NCBI GenBank assembly: GCA_016222905.1
Contig: JACRPZ010000014.1
Coordinates: forward strand, 1-43,643
Origin: Nitrospirota bacterium
Lineage (GTDB): Bacteria > Nitrospirota > Thermodesulfovibrionia > UBA6902
DNA length: 43,643 nt
Direction of reading: 5' to 3'
The notes under the pieces are model-generated. The model was not told where the DNA came from. It did not search any database and saw only the letters and a program-made list of their open reading frames with translations. This document shows, piece by piece, positions 1 through 7,094 of the stretch; within the stretch, counting starts at the first letter, position 1, and every line of letters begins with the position of its first letter. Both the position numbers and the translations under genes were made by a program.

Positions 1-104
1 ATCCACTGAATAATTCATTGTCTGAGATCAGATTCTGGTGCAATGGGAAATTGCTTGATGTTCAAAATGTCAAAAACAAAGACATTGCAGGTGTGCACTT
101 TTAA
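1..104 (+). CDS. Transposase/integrase C-terminus (partial)
   Basis: A frame open from the left edge encodes 33 residues ending in VHF and a TAA stop at 102-104. The tail (SEIRFWCNGKLL...) resembles the small beta-barrel C-terminus of DDE transposases/integrases. The last codons and the stop lie inside the first of two tandem 22-base repeats, which is how transposase genes often run into their own terminal binding sites. The family cannot be decided from so little. The start lies outside the window. Confidence 0.5.
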   Translation, partial: PLNNSLSEIRFWCNGKLLDVQNVKNKDIAGVHF

Positions 105-131
105 TTCTTAAAGTGTGCACTTTTGAATTTT
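91..131. repeat. Tandem repeat at transposon end
   Basis: The sequence GTGTGCACTTTT followed by an A/T-rich tail occurs twice, at 91 and 113, with a 22-base period. It overlaps the stop codon of the partial transposase and probably marks that element's terminal transposase-binding sites. The inner element boundary is then near 131-137. The opposite end is not visible. Confidence 0.5.
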
Positions 132-180
132 AGCTAACAGCACAATCACTTATTTGTTTGTGAAGTTTTCGTTATTAAAA

Positions 181-3153
181 TTATATTGAATTTGCAGAAA
201 CAAGCGGTTGAAGAGTCGGAGCCAGAAGCCGCAGGATGTGAACCGGCAGGGAACTCGTGAAGGAGTAATCGGCTGCTCCCTCTCCTGGCATAAATGCCGT
301 AAGAACTCCGAAATGGCGGTCGCCTATGAAAAACACAAAGGTGGCTGTCCGGTTGACAACACGTGAGCTTATGAGTTTTCCGCCTTTGGCAAAATACTCA
401 AAGCGGTTATCGCCTGAACCGGTCTTGCCGCCTATGACAACAGGCTTGCCGTCCGGGTCATTCAGCGCGCCATAGACACTGCGGGCTGTGCCGCTTTTAA
501 CAACATCAGCAAGGGTTTTACGGAGAAGATTGGCCACTTCAACAGGCATCACCCTTTCCCCTTTCTCTGTCTTCAAGGAGAGTTCGGTATCATAAGGGGT
601 ATCGCCGGCAAAATGCAGCGAGGTCACTTTAAGCGAGGGCATGCGCACGCCATCGTTTATAATTATTCCTATAATCTCTGTGAGGGCTGCTGGACGATCC
701 GCGGAACTGCCTATGGATGTGGCGAATGATGGAACCAGAGAGTCAAAGGGATAGCCAAGTCTCTTCCATCCTTTATGTATCTCCTTAAAGGCCATCTCTT
801 CAAAGAGGATCTTCAGCCTTGTATCCTGTGCACCCTTATGGCGGGTCTGCAGGAGCCATGTGCCTGTCTGCTCCCTTGCATCAGCGCTTTCATTAAGCAA
901 TTTTTTCCAGTCAGCCCCGGGGTTAGCGGTAAGATAACCTATTGTCCAGAGTTCCAGAGGGTGCCTTGAAAGAAGATAGCCATAATCAGAGAGATTGAAT
1001 CTTGAGCCGCCGTATTTTTTGGCTAACATCATTATCGTACCGTCCGTTAAATCCGGCACTTCGGGGCGCCGCTCTCTGAGCCATTTAGCAAGTTCATCGG
1101 GAGACGCGGAAGGGTTTATGGCATAGAATAAAATTGAGAGGTGCCGTACGGATGTATTGCGGCTGCCAAGGAGTTTTTTAATGGACTGGTCAAGGGTAAG
1201 CCCCCGATATTCGGCTGCAAATTGTGAAAGAAAAACGCGGGATTCCTTGTCCGCTATCTGCTGCAGCAGATCATTACGGAGAGGATGGTCCCGGTCCGCC
1301 AGAACAGCCTTTGTATCAAAATCCAGGCGTGCCATATGATAATAGACAATCTCCCGCATTAACCGGATAAAGACAAGGTTGACGGAATCTCTTATCCCTT
1401 CGGAGACCGGCATTGTAAGATTGTTGTCGGCTTTATTGAAATTAACAAATGTATGCTCTCCGCCCCCTGTAAAGAAGACCTCGTCCGGACTTGCTGAGAA
1501 GGTTCTTCCCATCGCCGATTCAAGGAACTCTTCGAGAGTCATTCCGGGTCTCTCAAGAAATTGCCGTGTCATCCATTTTGATATCGGGTCGTTATTGAAT
1601 GACGGATTACTCTTTAATGTTTCCGGAGACTGCGCTGACATCTCTTTATAAGTATCCGAGATTATCTGAAGATAATGGGCAAGAGTCCTCAGCTTTGCAG
1701 TTGAGCCGAGATCCAGCTTTACCCCTTCGTTTATATCAAAAGGCTTGTCAAGGTTGTCTGCCTGCACGCGGAGAGCATTTCCTGAAGGCGTCTTTTCATA
1801 AAGCAGAAAGCTGTAAATTAAGTTCTTCGGGTCTCCGTGCTTGAGCATCCGGTCTCCGGATAGCCCGGCTGATTCCACATATTTTCTGTCCGTCAGTTGT
1901 TTAAGCATCATCGTTACTTTCTTCTGAATATCTTCATCAAGCGTGCTCTGAACAGTCACGTCCAGGCGGTCAAGGTCATAGAAGTCAGGAAGATCAAGCG
2001 TCTTAACCAAGTAGTGTCTGATGGCATTGGGGGCTTTGCGTTCAGCAAAAAGAGGTTGAGGCATATCAATCCTGCCGGACCTGAATTTAACAGGGGTAGT
2101 TTTCAGGAGGTCGTGAAATTGCGGGTCAATCTCTTTCTCCTTCATAAGCAGATCAGAAAAGTAATCCACCCTCTGAATAAGCGCCTCTTTATCTTTAATT
2201 AAGTAAAACGAGGGTGCCTTGACCGAGCTGAAGAGGGTCATGACTTTCTTAAATGCCTCGGCGCGCTCCTGCGAGTTGTTTTTTGTCCGCAAGGCGGTTG
2301 AAACATCCTTTATGTCAGCTCCGAACCAGGCCCATAATCCTTCGCCAAGCCCGTAAACTTCTCCGTATCCTGCTGCTGAGGCCAGCGGCATTGTATTGAT
2401 ATAATCCTTGACTATCTCCCTTCGCGAAACTGTTGTATCGCGTCCTGTCCGATAAGCCTTGAGACTGGCAGAGGTTATCTGGCGGATTTTTTCCTTCACG
2501 CTGCCTGTTCTGCCGCCTTCGGAATGCTGATACTTCTCAAGCTGGGTAGCGAGGGTGCTTCCCCCTTCAACCGGTATCGGTAGGCCGAATTTTTTTCCAA
2601 CATATTTAACTCCGGCCTTTGCCATACGATCCCATTCAAAGACAGGGTTCTTATGCTCATCTGACGGTTTTAAGAGTTGCCGATTCTCAATAAAGAGCAG
2701 GATGTTAATAACATCATCAGGGATCTCTTCAAAACTGCTGTAAATTCTATCGCGGGGGATGCTTTCATACAGAGCGCTTCCCGATTTGTCTAATATGGTC
2801 AAACCTGCGATACTCTTTTCTTCGTAAGGCGGAGAGATGCCCATACGAGCTGCCTTGACTAATTCCGGGCTGAAACGCGCCTGACGTACAATTGTATAAC
2901 CGTATTTTTCAAGGTTTTTGACAAATGCGGGGATACGCACGTAGCCTCTCGCCTTGTCAGAAGGGCCTTCATGAGGGAAAATAATATTAGGGCTTGGACC
3001 GTCTCCAATGGAAAATTGTAATTTCTTTGCATAGCTTGAGAAGATCCACGATTGTATTATTGATGTGCGCCACTCATAAATAATCAGGCAAAGGACAAAC
3101 AGAATAAAAAGCAGGACAATTGTGCGTCTGGAATGTTTAATAGGTAACGGCAT
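181..3153 (-). CDS. Class A penicillin-binding protein (GT51 plus transpeptidase)
   Basis: A 990-residue bifunctional peptidoglycan synthase. It would polymerise lipid II with a glycosyltransferase domain and cross-link stem peptides with a transpeptidase domain, facing the periplasm from one N-terminal membrane anchor (residues 11-28). GT51 signatures are IEN at 155-157 (catalytic Glu156), GGSTLATQLEK from 198, and REIVKDYIN near 246. The transpeptidase triad is clear: STAK at 484-487 (nucleophile Ser484), SVN at 590-592 and KTG at 910-912. Oddly, the first GT51 motif is ENRQL rather than the usual EDxxF, and insertions lie between SxN and KTG, so it is divergent from PBP1a/1b/1c. It is the last gene of the envelope operon, 54 bases after the gene before it. 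No clear Shine-Dalgarno precedes the ATG. The call is secure; the subclass is not. Confidence 0.9.
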   Translation of the reverse strand: MPLPIKHSRRTIVLLFILFVLCLIIYEWRTSIIQSWIFSSYAKKLQFSIGDGPSPNIIFPHEGPSDKARGYVRIPAFVKNLEKYGYTIVRQARFSPELVKAARMGISPPYEEKSIAGLTILDKSGSALYESIPRDRIYSSFEEIPDDVINILLFIENRQLLKPSDEHKNPVFEWDRMAKAGVKYVGKKFGLPIPVEGGSTLATQLEKYQHSEGGRTGSVKEKIRQITSASLKAYRTGRDTTVSRREIVKDYINTMPLASAAGYGEVYGLGEGLWAWFGADIKDVSTALRTKNNSQERAEAFKKVMTLFSSVKAPSFYLIKDKEALIQRVDYFSDLLMKEKEIDPQFHDLLKTTPVKFRSGRIDMPQPLFAERKAPNAIRHYLVKTLDLPDFYDLDRLDVTVQSTLDEDIQKKVTMMLKQLTDRKYVESAGLSGDRMLKHGDPKNLIYSFLLYEKTPSGNALRVQADNLDKPFDINEGVKLDLGSTAKLRTLAHYLQIISDTYKEMSAQSPETLKSNPSFNNDPISKWMTRQFLERPGMTLEEFLESAMGRTFSASPDEVFFTGGGEHTFVNFNKADNNLTMPVSEGIRDSVNLVFIRLMREIVYYHMARLDFDTKAVLADRDHPLRNDLLQQIADKESRVFLSQFAAEYRGLTLDQSIKKLLGSRNTSVRHLSILFYAINPSASPDELAKWLRERRPEVPDLTDGTIMMLAKKYGGSRFNLSDYGYLLSRHPLELWTIGYLTANPGADWKKLLNESADAREQTGTWLLQTRHKGAQDTRLKILFEEMAFKEIHKGWKRLGYPFDSLVPSFATSIGSSADRPAALTEIIGIIINDGVRMPSLKVTSLHFAGDTPYDTELSLKTEKGERVMPVEVANLLRKTLADVVKSGTARSVYGALNDPDGKPVVIGGKTGSGDNRFEYFAKGGKLISSRVVNRTATFVFFIGDRHFGVLTAFMPGEGAADYSFTSSLPVHILRLLAPTLQPLVSANSI

Positions 3154-3207
3154 TTATTGAAAGATATTTAAAATTTGAAAACCACATGGCTGATAGGAAT
3201 TTTAAAA

Positions 3208-3855
3208 TTAATATATTATAATTTTACCGCCCTCAACAAATGACCAGTAAAGGGATTGGGCATCCTCTTTTTTTAAACGCAAATTTATGGCGGTATACGG
3301 CTTCTTTTTTATGGTGTTCCATACTGTATAGAGGGGTCTGGACAGATACCAGTTTAAAGAATAAGCCGCTGAATAGAGACTAGAAACTTTACCCTTTTCG
3401 CTCAGGCTAACCGATATGAAAAGATTGTCATCAAGTGACAGGGTATAGCTCACCGGCATATCGCTTAGTTCCAGCGCCTTGAGCTGGAATTTTTCTTTTG
3501 TATCTTTCTTCTCCTCTTTTTTCTCTTCCTCATCGCTCTCCTCAAGGTTTATTTTATCCCTGACAGGAGTAGAGAATGAGCTCCTTTTAACCATCGTGTA
3601 TGGTTTTATGGTTGAAAGATATCCCCAGAATTTTATATCGTCAACAGGTATCTCCTTTAATATAATACCGCGCGCTTTAAAGTATATCTTCTTGTCACTT
3701 GAGTTCAGCATGAAATATATCTGCGGTTTCTGAGCAAGTTCAAGCTCAGACTCAAGAAGCTCCTCTTTGCTGTTCAGAGCTTCGGCTCCTGCTCCTGAGA
3801 TTATCATGAGCGCAAATAATATGTAAATGAGAGGAAAAATAATCCTGAATTTCAT
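3208..3855 (-). CDS. Exported protein of unknown function
   Basis: This 215-residue protein has a typical signal peptide (residues 1-24, ending GAGA). I do not recognise a family. A highly charged acidic/lysine stretch at about residues 104-122 separates two beta-rich halves. It starts 2 bases after the YkuD gene upstream and lies ahead of the class A PBP, so it is almost certainly cotranscribed and probably periplasmic. An accessory role for the neighbouring cell-wall enzymes is inference from position only. Confidence 0.75.
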   Translation of the reverse strand: MKFRIIFPLIYILFALMIISGAGAEALNSKEELLESELELAQKPQIYFMLNSSDKKIYFKARGIILKEIPVDDIKFWGYLSTIKPYTMVKRSSFSTPVRDKINLEESDEEEKKEEKKDTKEKFQLKALELSDMPVSYTLSLDDNLFISVSLSEKGKVSSLYSAAYSLNWYLSRPLYTVWNTIKKKPYTAINLRLKKEDAQSLYWSFVEGGKIIIY

Positions 3856-3857
3856 AG

Positions 3858-4502
3858 CTAAAAAAGTATCACCTTTGTCCCTATAGGAGTCTGTTTGTAA
3901 ACAGCCTCAAGATCTTTATCGCCGACTCTTACGCACCCATGACTTACATTTCTGCCTAAAAGCCTGGTATACAATGTGCCGTGAATCAGATATCCGTCGC
4001 CGAAGGCAAGGCCGTAATCTCCTAACATGCCGCTCTCCATCCTGTCCTCGGTCTTCTGCGGTATCTCCTCTCCTTCTTCAATAAAGGCCCAGTCAGGCTT
4101 TACCCATATCGGGTTTACGATTTTTGACTTTATTGAGTATTCGCCCCTTGGCGAATCAAAGACCCAGGTCCTTTTTTTGCCTGAAGGCTCTGTGAGAATA
4201 TTGCCGCTGCCGCATGAGACCACTGCTTCAAGTATGGTATTCTCACCTTTTTTAAGATAGAGCCGGTTGCCGGAGGTGTTAATTACTATATATAAACCTT
4301 TTGGGGAAAGAGCTCTAAGCCTATCTTCAAGGCTAACGTTCTTTGCTTTCTTCGGCTTTGAAGATTTTTTCTGATTGGCCGTATTTTCTTTGACAGTCTT
4401 AGCGCCGCTGTTGTAATTGCCGAGATACCAGCCTGTTATTTCCAGAATAAAAAAAAGAGAGGCTGTTATTATTAATAATATGAGCAGTATTTTCTTCTTC
4501 AA
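3858..4502 (-). CDS. L,D-transpeptidase (YkuD/ErfK type)
   Basis: A 214-residue protein with an N-terminal membrane anchor (residues 4-25), a Lys-rich linker and a YkuD domain from about residue 68 to the end. The catalytic signature is present: His174 in IHGT and SHGCVRV at 187-193, with Cys190 as nucleophile. Such enzymes form 3-3 cross-links or attach lipoproteins to peptidoglycan via meso-diaminopimelate. Tight spacing (2 bases) to the genes on both sides shows one transcript with the lipoprotein-type YkuD enzyme and the unknown exported protein. Which reaction it performs cannot be told from sequence. Confidence 0.88.
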   Translation of the reverse strand: MKKKILLILLIITASLFFILEITGWYLGNYNSGAKTVKENTANQKKSSKPKKAKNVSLEDRLRALSPKGLYIVINTSGNRLYLKKGENTILEAVVSCGSGNILTEPSGKKRTWVFDSPRGEYSIKSKIVNPIWVKPDWAFIEEGEEIPQKTEDRMESGMLGDYGLAFGDGYLIHGTLYTRLLGRNVSHGCVRVGDKDLEAVYKQTPIGTKVILF

Positions 4503-4504
4503 CT

Positions 4505-5599
4505 CTAAAGCCTTTTTATCGCAGACGAGATGTTGTTATCATATTCAACGGTGCCTACAATCGTAACAGGAGTTCCAACATCCACTATGCTGAAGAGTTC
4601 GTCCATCTGATCGTTTTCCATTCCTATGCATCCGTAAGTCATTCCTGATTTCCCGCCTCCGTGTATCTCTATCAAGCCGCCGATGCCTGCATATTTAGGG
4701 ATAAGCCCTTTCTTTTTGGCGGCAGTAAATTGTCTTCTGTCATCATCGTTGGGATAATTTATCAGCAGGGCTTTGTAATAACGGCTCCTGGACATTTTTT
4801 TTGTAATATAATATTTCCCTTCGGGGGTTGCCCTGTCGCCTGCATAAAGTTTATCTTCCGAGCCGTTTGTCCCGATGCCTATTTCGTAGGTTTTGCGCGG
4901 CGCTCCCTTATGGTACAGGATCAGTTTTTTGTCTACTTTACTTACTACGATTGAATGAATTCCTCTTTCTTTTGACAGGTTAACTGTATCGTTTACCATG
5001 TCACGCCATTTTCTTATATGTGTGGCATCAGCATATCTGTTTAGGATCGGAGATATCGCTTCTATAGCTCTTGCCGTATAATGTGGCAGGCTCTTGAGTT
5101 TCTTCTCAGCTTCGACATACTGTCCTCTCTGGTTCAGCAGACAAAGCTCGCTTAAGAGGAGTTCAGCTTTTGTCAGCGACCTGCAGGAAACCTTGCCCTC
5201 ATTGATAAGAGATGAGAGTCCTCTTATGGTTGAAATTCTTTTTTGAAAAAATGCGATTTGATCTGCAACGCTGCGGGATTTGATCTGCTTCTGCGTTTCA
5301 ATCTCCTGAAGGGCTTGGGAACCATGTAAGAGAATATGTCTGAATTCCGTCCTGATTGGTTCATAATCCCTGAACCATACGAACCTCTTCTTCTCTTTTG
5401 CCAGCAGGTCTTTCCCGTTCCTAAGGGCTGACTTATATTGTTTGTAATCCTCCGGAGCGTAAATTTCAGCGTCAGCTTTCCAGAGGTCATGTTCGCGGGT
5501 TTCCGCTTGCATGACCTCTGGAGGTAACGGAGCGCCTTCGCATCCTAAAAGGACGCTTAAAAAGAGCAGTAAAACTGTCTTTATTGCGCTGTTAATCAA
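4505..5599 (-). CDS. YkuD-fold lipoprotein (YafK/DpaA-like L,D-transpeptidase or amidase)
   Basis: A 364-residue lipoprotein: signal peptide with lipobox ending LLGC (lipidated Cys20), a helical N-terminal region (about 25-215) and a C-terminal YkuD domain. The active-site block reads IHGGG...TYGCIGM, with His313 and Cys324. This lacks the SHGC form of ErfK/YbiS enzymes and is nearer to YafK (DpaA), which in E. coli cleaves the lipoprotein-peptidoglycan bond. Either transpeptidation or that amidase reaction is possible. It lies 37 bases after the DUF4398-like lipoprotein gene and 2 bases before the next YkuD gene. Confidence 0.85.
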   Translation of the reverse strand: MINSAIKTVLLLFLSVLLGCEGAPLPPEVMQAETREHDLWKADAEIYAPEDYKQYKSALRNGKDLLAKEKKRFVWFRDYEPIRTEFRHILLHGSQALQEIETQKQIKSRSVADQIAFFQKRISTIRGLSSLINEGKVSCRSLTKAELLLSELCLLNQRGQYVEAEKKLKSLPHYTARAIEAISPILNRYADATHIRKWRDMVNDTVNLSKERGIHSIVVSKVDKKLILYHKGAPRKTYEIGIGTNGSEDKLYAGDRATPEGKYYITKKMSRSRYYKALLINYPNDDDRRQFTAAKKKGLIPKYAGIGGLIEIHGGGKSGMTYGCIGMENDQMDELFSIVDVGTPVTIVGTVEYDNNISSAIKRL

Positions 5600-5636
5600 A
5601 ATCTAATAATCTCTCGATACCTTTTCTTCTATTTTA

Positions 5637-6233
5637 CTACTTTTTGCCTTTTTTCTCGAGAGCTGCGGTGATCTGGGCCGACACCTCTGCTGCCTTGTCT
5701 TTTATGCCATTGGCTTTATCAGCCGCTGCAAAATACTCTTCGCTTGTCATAAGGGTCTCTACTTCTACAATTGAGTCTTGAAGAGCCGCGGCATCAGCCT
5801 TCAGCGCCTCAATGTCAGCCATCGTGCCTTTTCCTCTGGGGGCTTTGGCTAAGAGGGCATTTGCATCTGCAACAGCGGTTTTAGCTGCATCAAGCGCTGC
5901 CTGAGCATCATTCTTTGCTTTCTCTTTTCTTGCCGGTATCTCTGCTTTAAGGCTGTCTGCTTTTGCCTGAACGCTGGCTAACATCTCTTTTGCCTTATCA
6001 TAGTTCTTGAAGAACTTCTCGTCCTGTACCTTTATCTCATCCTGAGCAGCGGTAAGATCATCATTAAGGAGTTTTGCCTCTTCTTTTGCATACTTCTCAG
6101 CGCCTTCCTGAATAGCGCTATCAAGAGCTGCCTTTGCGTTGTTGATCTCCGTCTCCGGTTTCTTTGCGCAGCCAATCAGAAATACTGACAGTGCGAGCGC
6201 TACTAACAGCAACTTTACTGATGTTCTTCTCAT
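5637..6233 (-). CDS. Coiled-coil lipoprotein (DUF4398-like)
   Basis: A 198-residue, Ala/Lys/Glu-rich, almost wholly helical lipoprotein. The signal peptide ends at the lipobox LIGC (lipidated Cys22). Helical repeats such as AKAALDSAIQEGAEKYA match the style of DUF4398 proteins, thought to be outer-membrane or periplasm-spanning. A strong Shine-Dalgarno (AAGGAGGAG, about 6242-6250) fixes the ATG. It is the first gene of the envelope operon, and its roughly 150-base leader begins at a sigma-54 promoter. A Lpp-like substrate for the two YkuD enzymes downstream is an attractive but unproven idea; the C-terminus is KKGKK, so a Lys end is available. Confidence 0.8.
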   Translation of the reverse strand: MRRTSVKLLLVALALSVFLIGCAKKPETEINNAKAALDSAIQEGAEKYAKEEAKLLNDDLTAAQDEIKVQDEKFFKNYDKAKEMLASVQAKADSLKAEIPARKEKAKNDAQAALDAAKTAVADANALLAKAPRGKGTMADIEALKADAAALQDSIVEVETLMTSEEYFAAADKANGIKDKAAEVSAQITAALEKKGKK

Positions 6234-6262
6234 CTCTTTTACTCCTCCTTGTTTTTGATTTT

Positions 6263-6287
6263 AATGCCCTTTCCCGGGCAGGGCATT
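6263..6287 (-). promoter_or_regulatory. Leader hairpin
   Basis: Arms AATGCCCT (6263-6270) and AGGGCATT (6280-6287) enclose a 9-base loop. They sit about 30 bases before the lipoprotein start codon, in the leader of the sigma-54-driven transcript. No T tract follows on the minus strand, so this is not a normal terminator. It may stabilise or tune the mRNA. Confidence 0.4.
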
Positions 6288-6393
6288 ATTTATTGTTGTT
6301 AAAAGTCCCGGGACGTTAAATACGTGATACGCAGATTTTTATCATTTAGTTTTTCTGCGGCGCTTCTCCCCTCCTTTCTACGATGGAGGAGAA

Positions 6394-6409
6394 TGCAAAG
6401 ATCGTGCCA
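6394..6409 (-). promoter_or_regulatory. Sigma-54 (RpoN) promoter
   Basis: The minus strand reads TGGCACGATCTTTGCA, an exact match to the -24/-12 consensus TGGCACG-N4-TTGCW. The predicted start of transcription is near 6383, giving a leader of about 150 bases before the lipoprotein gene. It lies in the intergenic space after the PIN gene and points into the envelope operon. Confidence 0.8.
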
Positions 6410-6452
6410 CCTAAAAACCAAATAAATAAGGGAGGTTATATTAAGCGTAGAA

Positions 6453-6486
6453 TTCCTTTTTTGGGAAGTTATTCCCCTTTTGGGGA
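6453..6486. promoter_or_regulatory. Two dyads, probable enhancer-binding sites
   Basis: Two related dyads lie in tandem: TTCC-N7-GGAA at 6453-6467 and TCCCC-N4-GGGGA at 6473-6486. Their centres are about 20 bases (two helical turns) apart and lie about 77 and 97 bases upstream of the predicted sigma-54 start site. That spacing is normal for sites of an NtrC-class activator. The activator is not in the window. Confidence 0.5.
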
Positions 6487-6506
6487 GACTTGCTGAACCG
6501 GCTTCT

Positions 6507-7094
6507 CTATATAAAGCTCAATAAATAGTCTTTGAATTTTTCCGGCATCAGCCATCTTACACCCATCTTCTCAGCCCATTTTATAGCCCCCTGATCAGCG
6601 GTCACAAGCAGGGCATCAAGCTCTTTTGCCAGTAGTATGAGATCCACATCCTCTTTGCTGTCAATTATGCCTTCTCTCAGCGCTTCCCTGAAGTTCTTTC
6701 TCATGCTCTGGATCACTTCCTTTTCCTCGCTCTTGCCAACGCTTCTGACAGCCTTTTCAGCAACCCTCATCCCTTTATTGACACGTTCCCTGATGTCTTC
6801 AATAAGTTCGTACAATAAGAAAGCAGGGCAGGTTAATTCGTGCTTGCGCGGGGATTTCTGACGGAGAATCCTGAGCAGGCGTCCGGGTATTTTCTCCTTC
6901 TCCACAAAATTCATGAGCTCGGCAAATATTGATGTGGGCATGTAGAACTCAAGCTCGGGGATCTGCCCGGCAAGGACAAGGAATCCTTCAATAGCCTCCG
7001 TAGGGGTATTGCCGAAATCATGCCGGATATCCGGATTGACAAAGAGGCTTGTATCGAGGACTACCCTGTCGCTTCTAAGCTTTGCAGGTTCCAT
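6507..7094 (-). CDS. RNA ligase partner protein (PIN domain)
   Basis: A 195-residue PIN-fold protein matching the RNA-ligase-partner family (MJ_0950 type), which co-occurs across genomes with a DRB0094-type RNA ligase. Visible PIN acidic residues are in VVLDTSLFVNPD (near residues 11-22), the IFAELMNF block, SKEDVDLILLAKEL (about 146-159) and VTADQGAIKWA (about 164-174). A role in RNA repair or processing is inferred for the family. The start codon lies inside the 3' end of the TPR gene (20-base overlap), indicating translational coupling. The ligase is not in this window. Confidence 0.8.
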   Translation of the reverse strand: MEPAKLRSDRVVLDTSLFVNPDIRHDFGNTPTEAIEGFLVLAGQIPELEFYMPTSIFAELMNFVEKEKIPGRLLRILRQKSPRKHELTCPAFLLYELIEDIRERVNKGMRVAEKAVRSVGKSEEKEVIQSMRKNFREALREGIIDSKEDVDLILLAKELDALLVTADQGAIKWAEKMGVRWLMPEKFKDYLLSFI

